This document shows positions 9,185 to 17,125 of a DNA stretch of 64,000 nucleotides, piece by piece. This DNA comes from Maribellus luteus. Lineage in GTDB: Bacteria > Bacteroidota > Bacteroidia > Bacteroidales > Prolixibacteraceae. The stretch's first letter is position 1, and each line of letters starts with the position of its first letter. A program made the position numbers and the translations under genes. The notes below the pieces were generated by a model. That model saw only the letters and a list, made by a program, of their open reading frames with translations. It was not told the DNA's origin and searched no databases. The stretch covers positions 44,682 through 108,681 of the forward strand of contig NZ_QWGR01000018.1 in NCBI RefSeq assembly GCF_003576475.1, written 5' to 3'.

Positions 9185-9218
9185 AATACCGCTTAAATAC
9201 TCACTACTTTCAAAGGCA

Positions 9219-9713
9219 TTATTTTAACATCCGCGGCACCAAATGAAAAGCCAGCGAACCACTGCGCGCTTTTACATCTTTCCACGAATCCACATCGAAA
9301 TCGATCCCAACGGTGGAGGTGGTGGGCATGTCGCCGTGAAACGACTGCAACAGGTTGGCTACATAATAATAAAACCCCGGATTATGCCCGAAAAAGAAAA
9401 CCGTTTCTGCTTCTTCGGGCAATTCCCGGATAAGGTCGACGAACTCACCGGTTGTAAGTCCGTCGTAAATATCTTCTACTTCCTGAATCTTATTTTGGCT
9501 AAAGCCTAAGTTATCGGCAAAAATACGTGCGGTTTTAAGGGCTCTTTTCGCCGGGCTCGATACCATAAGGTCGGGTGCAACCTTGCGCTGGTTTAATTCG
9601 GAGCTTACCAGCGCAGCATCGCTTTTTCCCCGATCCTGAAGGTCGCGGCTAAAATCATCATCGTATCCGTAAGGAACGGCTTTTCCGTGGCGAACAATAA
9701 TTACTCTTTTCAT
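9219..9713 (-). CDS. SixA-like histidine phosphatase
   Basis: 164 residues of the histidine phosphatase superfamily, small SixA branch. The N-terminal IVRHGKA carries phospho-acceptor His9 and the RHG motif. LMVSSPAKRALKTARIFA (about residues 50-67) is the conserved arginine region, and FFGHNPGF carries the second catalytic His. SixA removes phosphate from phosphohistidine of His-phosphotransfer domains or PTS proteins; the target here is unknown. Cytoplasmic, ATG start. Confidence 0.85.
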   Translation of the reverse strand: MKRVIIVRHGKAVPYGYDDDFSRDLQDRGKSDAALVSSELNQRKVAPDLMVSSPAKRALKTARIFADNLGFSQNKIQEVEDIYDGLTTGEFVDLIRELPEEAETVFFFGHNPGFYYYVANLLQSFHGDMPTTSTVGIDFDVDSWKDVKARSGSLAFHLVPRMLK

Positions 9714-9774
9714 ACCGCATGTATTTAGACTGAAAGTTTACGTAAAAAACATTCCGACAGTTTGTTCGCGGCGC

Positions 9775-10053
9775 TTAAATTGTTTCGTAAACGTCAATTT
9801 CAGCCTGCGCGAGTTCAACTATTTGGGGAACAATACCTGTAAAATGGGGTGTGTTATTATGAAAATCAACGGCTGCCTGGTCTTTCCATTTCTCAATCAA
9901 ACAGAAAACAGAATTGCTTTTGAGATCTTTATGCAAAATGTATTCGATGCACCCTGCTTCGGCTCTCGATGCTTCTCCGAGTTCATTAATCAATTGTAAG
10001 AAACTTGTTTCTTTTCCCTGCTTTACCGTAAATTTGGCTACTATTGAAATCAT
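9775..10053 (-). CDS. ABM-domain putative quinol monooxygenase
   Basis: 92 residues, one ferredoxin-like antibiotic-biosynthesis-monooxygenase (ABM) domain as in YgiN. The usual features are present: SIVAKFTVKQGKE at the start, EAGCIEYILHKD, FCLIEKWKDQAAVDFHNNT, and a C-terminal ending in VYET. Such proteins form dimers and often oxidise quinols or small aromatics without a cofactor. It is transcribed toward the SixA-like gene, 61 bases away, and diverges from the phosphoesterase gene at 10127. Confidence 0.85.
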   Translation of the reverse strand: MISIVAKFTVKQGKETSFLQLINELGEASRAEAGCIEYILHKDLKSNSVFCLIEKWKDQAAVDFHNNTPHFTGIVPQIVELAQAEIDVYETI

Positions 10054-10126
10054 GCTTATTATTTTTGGTTATTTGATTTTGGTTGAAGCAAATTTAACTT
10101 AATTTATTGCAATAGAAAATACAGAG

Positions 10127-10639
10127 ATGAGGCGCATTGGACTTTTATCAGACACACACGGATTTATTCACGAGCGGATTTTTACTTTTTTTGAAAAGGT
10201 GGACGAGATTTGGCACGCAGGCGATATCGGCAACATTCAAACTGCCGACCGGCTGGCAGCCTTTAAACCCTTAAAAGCAGTTTACGGCAACATCGACGGG
10301 CAGGATGTGCGGATTGTTCACCCCATGCACCAGCGTTTTAAATGCGAACAGGTGGATGTTTGGATGACACACATTGGTGGTTACCCCGGGCGGTACGAAC
10401 GCTATGTAAAACCGGATATTTTTACCAACTCACCCGATCTGTTTATCAGCGGGCACTCACACATTCTGAAAGTGATTTACGATCAGAAATATAATTTTCT
10501 GCACATAAACCCCGGGGCTGCCGGATACAAAGGCTTTCACAAAGTGTGCACTGCCGTGCGTTTTACAATTGACGGGAAGGAAATACGCGACCTGGAAGTT
10601 TGGCAAATTCCAAGAGACGAAGTGGCTCCTACTTTTTAA
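10127..10639 (+). CDS. YfcE/MJ0936-family metallophosphoesterase
   Basis: 170 residues of calcineurin-like phosphoesterase. Metal-binding motifs are all visible: DTH (Asp9, His11), HAGD (~31-34), GNID (~62-65), and GHSH near residue 110. Family members are cytoplasmic Mn-dependent phosphodiesterases on unknown physiological substrates. ATG start. The 3' end overlaps the convergent prmA gene by 11 bases. Confidence 0.88.
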   Translation: MRRIGLLSDTHGFIHERIFTFFEKVDEIWHAGDIGNIQTADRLAAFKPLKAVYGNIDGQDVRIVHPMHQRFKCEQVDVWMTHIGGYPGRYERYVKPDIFTNSPDLFISGHSHILKVIYDQKYNFLHINPGAAGYKGFHKVCTAVRFTIDGKEIRDLEVWQIPRDEVAPTF

Positions 10640-11465
10640 ATGAATAGGCCACCCAGTTGTTTTTTTCTTTGAACCCGGCATCTTTCAAGCCCAAACTCTC
10701 TGCTTTTGTTTTGATGGCCGGAATATCCTCTTTGTAAAAACCGCTCATGATCAGGATTCCGCCGTCGTTCAGAACGTGGTTGTAGGCGGGCAGGTCGTTG
10801 AGTAACACATTGCGCTGGATATTGGCAAAAATCACATCGTAAGACTCATCGTTCAGCAATTTGGCGTCGCCCAGCTTTACATCGAGGTTTTGGATGTTGT
10901 TGAGTTTTGCATTTTCCTGGCTCCCTTCGTACGACCACTTGTCGATGTCGATGGCCGTGATTTTATCCGCACCTTTCATCGAGGCCATAATGCCGAGTAT
11001 TCCTGTTCCGCAACCCATGTCAAGCACCGATTTTCCTGACATATCGTTCTGAAGTATCGACTCCAGCACCAGCGAGGTAGTTTCGTGGTTGCCGGTTCCG
11101 AAAGCCATGTTGGGCTCAATCACAATCTCGTATTTCAGCTTTGGGTAATCGGTATGAAAAGGAGCCCTGACCACGCATTCGTTGGCAATCACCAGTGGTT
11201 TAAAATAATTTTTCTCCCATTCTTCGTTCCAGTTCTGGTCCTCAATGAGTTCTGATTTTACATCAAAACAAAAGTCTTCCGAGAACTCATTCAACACCCC
11301 GTTCAATTCTCCTTTGTTGTATGCAGTGGCCGGAATATATGCGTCGAATCCCATTTCTGAATCAACAAAACTATCAAACCCAATGTCGGCAAGCTGTGCT
11401 GTCAACACTTCGCGAAGCCATTCCTGAAAGGGGGTTATTTCGATGCTTACTTTTTTGTAGTCCAT
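10629..11465 (-). CDS. prmA: Ribosomal protein L11 methyltransferase
   Basis: About 278 residues. The N-terminal substrate-binding part starts MDYKKVSIEITPFQEWLREV. The class I SAM methyltransferase domain has PNMAFGTGNHETT followed by SVLDMGCGTGILGI (SAM-binding glycine loop) and FANIQRNVL (NPPF-like position). PrmA trimethylates ribosomal protein L11. The ATG at 11465 is preferred because the open frame upstream of it (to 11525) runs through the hairpin of a terminator and encodes no conserved sequence. Confidence 0.9.
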   Translation of the reverse strand: MDYKKVSIEITPFQEWLREVLTAQLADIGFDSFVDSEMGFDAYIPATAYNKGELNGVLNEFSEDFCFDVKSELIEDQNWNEEWEKNYFKPLVIANECVVRAPFHTDYPKLKYEIVIEPNMAFGTGNHETTSLVLESILQNDMSGKSVLDMGCGTGILGIMASMKGADKITAIDIDKWSYEGSQENAKLNNIQNLDVKLGDAKLLNDESYDVIFANIQRNVLLNDLPAYNHVLNDGGILIMSGFYKEDIPAIKTKAESLGLKDAGFKEKNNWVAYSFKK

Positions 11466-11488
11466 GGGAAAATTTTTTGTGAAGGTAT

Positions 11489-11521
11489 AAAAAAAACAGC
11501 CATCCGGGTATCGAATGGCTG
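11489..11521 (-). terminator. Rho-independent terminator of the DUF4857/ABC operon
   Basis: Bases 11497-11521 form a stem CAGCCAT..ATGGCTG extended to 10-11 bp with one mismatch. On the minus strand it is followed by eight T (A-tract 11489-11496). It lies 24 bases downstream of the DUF4857 gene. Confidence 0.85.
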
Positions 11522-11544
11522 CCACTATTTTTTGCTTTTTCCTT

Positions 11545-12780
11545 CTAGCTGAAAAATTTATTGGGGAAGAAATTCACGGCTAAAAAGCCAAAGATTCCTG
11601 TTAAGCAGATAATCAGCAGATCGGGCAGCTGACTTCTTAATTTTTGTTTTCTTTTCCGGATAAGAATAAACTGAACAATGGCAAGCAGAAGGCTTACCGC
11701 AAGCCAATAAAAAGCAGGACTTGGTTGAAAATAAAAGTTGATGAATCCGGAGTTGGGATTGGTCATACTTAGTTGAACGGGAAACAGAGCAGCGGCTATT
11801 TTTCCTTCTTTTCGTTGACTTTGAACCGGCCAGATTTCTGAATATTCATCCACCGGATTCAGGTCGCGGTCGAAAATATGCGAGCGGACAAAGCCTTCGC
11901 CCAAAACACTGACATTGAAATTCAGCAGATCGCCGTATATACGTATTTCGTGCTTTTCGGGGTCGATGTCATCCACCGGGAAATGTTCCAGCAGATAATC
12001 GTACTGTGTTAGCATGTACAGGTGCTTATCTTCCGAAAAAAGGTAGGCATAATAAAGTTTGTCGCTGTTGTCGGTACACTGAATGGTTTTGAACTTCAGT
12101 CCTTCGGGTAAATCAACCCTGCGGACAAAAGGTTTTCCTTCCACCATTTTTATATGAAAGAGCTGATTGGCCGAATCGATCACCAGGTAACCTTCGTCGC
12201 ACGATTTCAAGGTGGTGGGAATCCCGCTGATGGAGGTGGCCGGAAACTGAAAGCCGCGTTTGTACAAAACGGCTGAAAACATGCGGCTTTTCTCTTCGTT
12301 AATTTGGTTGGTCTCGGCATCGATAAACTCCATTCGCCAGGTGATCCTGAAAAAATCTTCGGGCATTTCAAGATTTACACGGCCCGATTGCGACTCAAAC
12401 AAGGGAAACAGCGAGGGCTGGGGAGCGCGAATGTCTTCCGGCTTTAACCTGAAAATGGAACGGTATTTACTAATCTGGTGCGGGTCCATCTCCACGCCGT
12501 TTATCGAATCGGGCAAAGTCCGGTTCATTAGTAGCTGTCGTGTATACACAAATGGAAGCCGGGCTTCGTACTCTTCGCGTGTAAATGTTTCTCCTTTTGT
12601 GTTGGTAAAAACCGTTTTCTCTTCGTTGCGAAGGATCAAGAAATCATTGTCAACTGCACTGTACTGGACAAAGGGACTTTTTACGGGTTGGGCAAAGGCC
12701 ATCCAGTAAAGTTTCGGAAGGACAATTGCCAAGCCGGTTATGGCAATAAGTACTAATATGTATCGGCTAAGTTTTACCAT
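11545..12780 (-). CDS. DUF4857 membrane-anchored protein
   Basis: 411 residues. One N-terminal membrane segment (about 7-28), a large extracytoplasmic domain (~30-350), and two hydrophobic segments near the C-terminus (SPAFYWLAVSLLLAIVQFIL and a second one ending in NFF). I recognise the family as DUF4857, seen in Bacteroidota next to ABC transporter genes. It is the last gene of the six-gene operon and begins 1 base after the permease stop. Its place suggests a periplasmic partner that couples the inner-membrane ABC unit to the outer-membrane parts; that is inference. Confidence 0.75.
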   Translation of the reverse strand: MVKLSRYILVLIAITGLAIVLPKLYWMAFAQPVKSPFVQYSAVDNDFLILRNEEKTVFTNTKGETFTREEYEARLPFVYTRQLLMNRTLPDSINGVEMDPHQISKYRSIFRLKPEDIRAPQPSLFPLFESQSGRVNLEMPEDFFRITWRMEFIDAETNQINEEKSRMFSAVLYKRGFQFPATSISGIPTTLKSCDEGYLVIDSANQLFHIKMVEGKPFVRRVDLPEGLKFKTIQCTDNSDKLYYAYLFSEDKHLYMLTQYDYLLEHFPVDDIDPEKHEIRIYGDLLNFNVSVLGEGFVRSHIFDRDLNPVDEYSEIWPVQSQRKEGKIAAALFPVQLSMTNPNSGFINFYFQPSPAFYWLAVSLLLAIVQFILIRKRKQKLRSQLPDLLIICLTGIFGFLAVNFFPNKFFS

Positions 12781-12781
12781 T

Positions 12782-13450
12782 TTACATTTCTCCTTTTCTA
12801 AACCGGTAACCCGAGAACAACAATGAGATGCTTAATAAGATCGTAAGAACAGCCAGCGTAATGTTGACCGGCTGGTAGGCTGCTGTGGGGCCGTTCTTAA
12901 AAAACAAAGGAATAAATGTGGCAGCCACCAGCAAGTACAGAAAACGGTATTTCCAAACCGGTTCCAGAACGATCAGCGCCACCAGGTAGTAGGCGGAAAA
13001 ACCCGCCAGAAACCAGGGAATAAGCGAAACCAGTGCCGGAAGAATAATGTTGGAAGGGAAATAAAACGCGGCAATTCCTGAAAAGAGTGCTATTAAAATG
13101 AGGTACACCACCAGCAGGCAACACGAGCCAAAAACCATCATGCTTAGCAGAACTTTGTTCTCGTTAAACGGCAGATGAAATGTAAGCTTTATGCGCTTGT
13201 TCACTGTTTCGGGGAAGTACTGGGCAACGGCTACCAATAAACCACCTGCCAGGGGGATAAATTTTAGTAGGCTGAAAAATTTAAGTCCTTTAAAAAGAAT
13301 AAGATTCCAGTAATTATTGGCCTGGTTAAAAGTGGTGTCGTGTTGCACTTTCAAAAAAAGATAGCCCACCGCCAACATGCCCAGCAGGGTATAAAGGAGG
13401 GTAAACCACCTGATTTTTAGCCACTCTTTGTATATCATTGCTTTCCACAT
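12782..13450 (-). CDS. ABC-2-like transporter permease
   Basis: 222 residues with about six transmembrane segments: the first at ~16-34 (FTLLYTLLGMLAVGYLFL), then LIPLAGGLLVAVAQYF, a pair around SMMVFGSCCLLVVYLILIAL, and three more to the C-terminus. It begins with a cytoplasmic amphipathic MWKAMIYKEWLKIRWF as in ABC-2 type permeases. It presumably forms a homodimer with the ATPase encoded 4 bases upstream. No periplasmic binding protein gene is nearby, so export, extraction or mechanical work is at least as likely as import. Confidence 0.8.
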   Translation of the reverse strand: MWKAMIYKEWLKIRWFTLLYTLLGMLAVGYLFLKVQHDTTFNQANNYWNLILFKGLKFFSLLKFIPLAGGLLVAVAQYFPETVNKRIKLTFHLPFNENKVLLSMMVFGSCCLLVVYLILIALFSGIAAFYFPSNIILPALVSLIPWFLAGFSAYYLVALIVLEPVWKYRFLYLLVAATFIPLFFKNGPTAAYQPVNITLAVLTILLSISLLFSGYRFRKGEM

Positions 13451-13454
13451 ATTC

Positions 13455-14345
13455 CTAATACTTGCCGGTTAAACCAATAAAGGCGTCTTCGAGTCCCATT
13501 GCCACCTGTTGAAAGGCACGGTGTTGAATGCCGTTTTTCTCCAGGAACTTCTTCACAAACGCTTCTGATTCGTAGGTGTAAATCTCCACCTTGTTGTGTA
13601 CTTTTTCGACGTTTACCACAAAATCTTCTTTTTTCAGGTCGATGGACGGATCTTCCACTTCGAGGTAAAACTGTTTGAAGGAGCGCATAAACTCGTTTAC
13701 GTTTTGTTGTGCCAGCACGCAGTTGTAATCCATAATCAGCACATCGTCGATCAGGCGCTCCATGTCCTGAATAATATGCGAAGTGGTGAAAATGGTTTTC
13801 TTTTGGGCTTTGGCATATTCGCGCAGGTAATCGATAAACAGCCGCCGGTAACCGGGATCGAGTCCCATCGAGAAGTCATCGAGAATCAGCAGATCGGGGT
13901 CTTGCGCCAAAATCAGACCGAGCGCCACCTGCGATCGTTGGCCGCACGACATGGTGGAGATTTTTTGCCGCGGAGTAACTTGTAACTTCGACATCAACTC
14001 CCAGTACGGCTCCGGATTCCATCGCCGGTACACACGGGAATAGAATTTTTCGATCTGGTGAATGTTCATAAAAGTGTACTGAATATGGCCTTCGATCAGA
14101 AACCCGATGCGCGCTTTGTTCGATGGCGAAAGGTGCTGCGAATTCTCGCCATAGATGAGACACTCTCCGCTGCGGGGCTGTAAAAAACCATTCAAAATAT
14201 TGATGGTGGTGGTTTTGCCCGCTCCGTTTTTCCCCAGTAGCCCCAGTATGCTTCCGTCTTCTACCCGGAAATTCAGGTTCTCATAAACCATTTTTTTCCC
14301 GTAATAGTGGGTGAGATTATTGCATTCTATCGCGTATGAAGCCAT
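13455..14345 (-). CDS. ABC transporter ATP-binding protein with atypical motifs
   Basis: 296 residues. Walker A is GLLGKNGAGKTT (~36-46). The signature is MSCGQR (132-137) rather than LSGGQ. Walker B is LLILDD (152-157), with Asp157 where a catalytic Glu is usual. H-loop is TTSH (187-190). The Q-loop region reads FLIEGHIQ. Residues ~200-296 form a C-terminal extension like that of ABC-2 exporters. It powers the permease encoded next. The changed signature and D-for-E may mean slow hydrolysis; alternatively they may be standard for this subfamily. Confidence 0.88.
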   Translation of the reverse strand: MASYAIECNNLTHYYGKKMVYENLNFRVEDGSILGLLGKNGAGKTTTINILNGFLQPRSGECLIYGENSQHLSPSNKARIGFLIEGHIQYTFMNIHQIEKFYSRVYRRWNPEPYWELMSKLQVTPRQKISTMSCGQRSQVALGLILAQDPDLLILDDFSMGLDPGYRRLFIDYLREYAKAQKKTIFTTSHIIQDMERLIDDVLIMDYNCVLAQQNVNEFMRSFKQFYLEVEDPSIDLKKEDFVVNVEKVHNKVEIYTYESEAFVKKFLEKNGIQHRAFQQVAMGLEDAFIGLTGKY

Positions 14346-14351
14346 GTTTCG

Positions 14352-15911
14352 TTAAAAGTTGATTCCTACTTGTATGCTTGTACTGTTCTTCTCGGGATCG
14401 CCAGTCATTTGCGAGAAGCGTTTTGTATAATCGATACCTGTATAGAGCTGTACTCTGTGTTCGTACATTTTTACTCTTCTTGCCAGCTGTATTTTTCCAC
14501 CCAGCTCCGTCATTCCTTTGTTCCAATAGTCGAAATCGTGATGTACCATTTCAGTATGCGTTGTTTCCAGCAAAGCCGGGTCGCTAACCAGGTTCAACCG
14601 ACTGTTAAATCCTTTTCGGTAGGCTCCGTTGGCTGAAAGAATAATATCGGCCACGCTTGTGCTAATCTCTTTCTCAACAGCCGCATTGATTTTATACTGG
14701 TTAAGCTTCTGTTTGTTTTTCTCGGGAACAAAGTAATAGGAGGTTTCCGAGCCTGTGATCATGGCACCGGCTTTCACTCCCCAGTTTATGTGATCCCTGT
14801 CTTGAAACGTGTACCACGAATAATCAAATCCGAAATTATCTTCCCGGTGCCAGTACAGAACGTATTTGGCAATGGTTTCCCAGTGAAATTTTTCCTGCGT
14901 GGCTTTGGGTTCCATTACGGGCTCGTGTCCGTAAATATGTTTATCAGTAAAATATAATTTGAGTTTATGAATACTTCCGCTAGTGTTGCGCAGGATAAAA
15001 GTGGATGCTGCTTCGGTTTGGAATTTCTCGAGCAACACCAGTTGAATGGGAGAAAGTTTGCCGCGTTTTATGTCGGTTTCTTTTTGAAAGAAAGAGATTT
15101 CAGTGAGGTTTGATAAGCGATCTCCTTTCCATCCCAATTGAAGGCCTGCCCCCAAAAGAGTGGATTGGTTGCTTCGGTCGTCCATTTCGGTGGTGGCGGA
15201 GTACACACCCATTCCTCTGAAATGATAGAAATTATAGGTAGAATCGCTGAGCGTTTTCAGTGAAATGTCTTCTTTGGCAGTTTGAAGATGAAGGTTTAAA
15301 CCCGCCATGAACTTTCCGGGCCTGAAAACGATCCCCGGTTTAAAGTCGAACTCGGTTGCTTTGTTGGTTGGCCTTGGATCTTTTCTGCGGGCTCCAACTC
15401 CTGTTTGGTACTTTACATCAAAGCCCAGATCGATCAGCGAACTTAACTTTAAGGCACCGCGCACCTGCATGTCAAAAAATTCTTTGCGATAGGTACCTCC
15501 GGTTCCATCTCCCAAAGTATAGGGGTTGTCGTCATAAGGATTCAGTACATCTACCCATTTTACTTTTTTCTCTTCCTGGCTGTAATACGAAAACGCCCCG
15601 TAAAATTTCCAGTTGTTGAGTTTCTGGTAACCGTAGGTCTGAAATCCATACTGGTTTTGTTTTTCCCCTTCCTGAAAGCGATGATAATCGCCGTTTTCGT
15701 GCTGATACAAAAGACGTGCTGTGCCTAAGCGGTACTGTATGTCGAAAGATTGCAAACCGGCCGCATTGCCCGACTCCGACCAAAGCGTATTCAAAAGCAG
15801 TATTTTTTCTGATGACAAAGAATTTCGCAACGAATCCTGCTTCTGTGCCAAAGTCTGAAAACTCATCACCAGAGCCAGAAAAAAGAGCGGTATTTTGCGG
15901 TGTTCTTTCAT
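14352..15911 (-). CDS. DUF6850-family outer-membrane beta-barrel protein
   Basis: 519 residues. Signal peptide ~1-22 (ends TLAQ). The rest alternates aromatic/polar beta strands and finishes STSIQVGINF, with a C-terminal Phe typical of barrel proteins. I recognise the family as DUF6850, whose members sit beside DUF4876 and TonB receptor genes. The start overlaps the DUF4876 stop by 1 base; the ABC ATPase follows after 6 bases. Probable role: second outer-membrane channel or receptor accessory in this transport operon. Confidence 0.8.
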   Translation of the reverse strand: MKEHRKIPLFFLALVMSFQTLAQKQDSLRNSLSSEKILLLNTLWSESGNAAGLQSFDIQYRLGTARLLYQHENGDYHRFQEGEKQNQYGFQTYGYQKLNNWKFYGAFSYYSQEEKKVKWVDVLNPYDDNPYTLGDGTGGTYRKEFFDMQVRGALKLSSLIDLGFDVKYQTGVGARRKDPRPTNKATEFDFKPGIVFRPGKFMAGLNLHLQTAKEDISLKTLSDSTYNFYHFRGMGVYSATTEMDDRSNQSTLLGAGLQLGWKGDRLSNLTEISFFQKETDIKRGKLSPIQLVLLEKFQTEAASTFILRNTSGSIHKLKLYFTDKHIYGHEPVMEPKATQEKFHWETIAKYVLYWHREDNFGFDYSWYTFQDRDHINWGVKAGAMITGSETSYYFVPEKNKQKLNQYKINAAVEKEISTSVADIILSANGAYRKGFNSRLNLVSDPALLETTHTEMVHHDFDYWNKGMTELGGKIQLARRVKMYEHRVQLYTGIDYTKRFSQMTGDPEKNSTSIQVGINF

Positions 15912-17113
15912 TATTGTTGTGCGATCACTCCCGGTGTTGGCACCTGGTTGGTGAGAAAATCGTTGCTTGAGTTGTTGGTATCCTGATACACGGTTCGCCC
16001 GTTGATCACTTCTTTTACTTTTCGTCTGATAGATACCCCTTCGTATCCTCCTCTGGTTTGAATATAACCCACATCAATGCTGTTGGGTAGGCGCTTGTAA
16101 ACAGTTTCATTTAATTGTGGGTTTTCAATACCGTCAATGATCCAGCCGTATGGAACCATGAAGCAGTTCATTGATCCTCCCGGCTCTGTCATAAAGTTGT
16201 CAGGATTTGTAAAAATATTTTCATATTCATCAGAAGGCAGTCTGAACAGAATGCAGATCATTCCCCGTGTATCCATCAGCATGGTGGTGCCTGCCGTGAT
16301 TCTTTGCATTAGCAGATTGGGGACCGATGGAGCATCTGCGTATTTGCCGTTTTCTACATACATTTCCCACGCAGCACCCGAAAGGTCCACCGAGTTTGAG
16401 TTTCCGTTTGGATCGTCGCGGTGATTCAGTCCCGATAAAGCAATGATAAAAGACTCTCCGGGCTGAACCGGATGTTCCTGTCCTGATCCGGGAACAATGG
16501 GGATGAAACTCCACAGGGGAATACGGGGCATAAGATTGCCGTTTGCATCTACCCAGGGAGTAGGCTCGTACGTTCTGGTATAACGAACAGCCCCGAAACA
16601 CAATCCGTCAGAGTAGAGCACTTTGTCACTATTGTTATAAATTTCAACAAACTTATCGGCGCTGTAAACAGCTCCTTCCGGAGTTCTGCTACCCGATGAA
16701 TAGAGTTCTTTTATTACAAAGCCTTCTGATTCAATCACGTATTCGGTGTTTATTTTTAACTGAATTCCGTTCTCCATAATCTGTTGCCCGGTGAGGCTCC
16801 CGCTGAACAAAAGCATTTTCATACTTGGGTAGCCATCCAGCTCTATTTGGTGTTTTTCCTGGAACGAGATCACCAGATCATAACTTCCTCCTCGCACATC
16901 AAAAGTGGCAATGCCATTGGGATCGGTGGTCGACGTAAATTCACGGCCTGTTTGCGTGTTTCGAACCAATATATCGGTATTGGCAACAGGGCCTCCGCTT
17001 TCAACGTTTTCAGGATAAAATACTTTTACCGTAAAACTATAGGTTGTCGGTTCGTCGTACTTTTCACAAGCCACCATCAAGGCAATCAGTAGTATAAATA
17101 CTATTCTTTTCAT
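15911..17113 (-). CDS. DUF4876 surface/periplasmic lipoprotein
   Basis: 400 residues. Lipoprotein signal LLIALMVAC gives Cys16. Residues ~25-110 form a carboxypeptidase-regulatory or Cna-B-like beta domain (GGPVANTDILVRNTQTGRE ... DVRGGSYDLVISF). The remainder is the DUF4876 region with VIKELYSSGS, KFVEIYNNSDKVLYSDG (lamin-tail-like beta sandwich) and QPGESFIIAL. It is cotranscribed between the TonB receptor (12 bases upstream) and the barrel gene (1-base overlap), so it may be the surface lipoprotein partner of the receptor, in the position SusD holds in other systems. Confidence 0.8.
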   Translation of the reverse strand: MKRIVFILLIALMVACEKYDEPTTYSFTVKVFYPENVESGGPVANTDILVRNTQTGREFTSTTDPNGIATFDVRGGSYDLVISFQEKHQIELDGYPSMKMLLFSGSLTGQQIMENGIQLKINTEYVIESEGFVIKELYSSGSRTPEGAVYSADKFVEIYNNSDKVLYSDGLCFGAVRYTRTYEPTPWVDANGNLMPRIPLWSFIPIVPGSGQEHPVQPGESFIIALSGLNHRDDPNGNSNSVDLSGAAWEMYVENGKYADAPSVPNLLMQRITAGTTMLMDTRGMICILFRLPSDEYENIFTNPDNFMTEPGGSMNCFMVPYGWIIDGIENPQLNETVYKRLPNSIDVGYIQTRGGYEGVSIRRKVKEVINGRTVYQDTNNSSNDFLTNQVPTPGVIAQQ

Positions 17114-17125
17114 TTGTTAGGTTTG

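Larger units (their letters stand above)
8474..9218. other. Repeat-rich non-coding spacer between cydA and the SixA-like gene
   Basis: 745 bases without a credible gene. It holds two identical 104-bp copies (8691-8794, 9081-9184), a long imperfect inverted repeat (8884-8908 with 8940-8964), and small hairpins at ~8803-8820 and 9043-9065 that resemble each other (CACGTTCTCTGAGCGTG and CACGTCCTTTGGGCGTG). The pattern is that of interspersed palindromic elements inserted next to one another. Confidence 0.75.

Noticed and set aside
11466..11525. N-terminal extension of prmA to 11525
   Set aside because: It would translate the terminator hairpin of the upstream operon; the ATG at 11465 starts the conserved protein.
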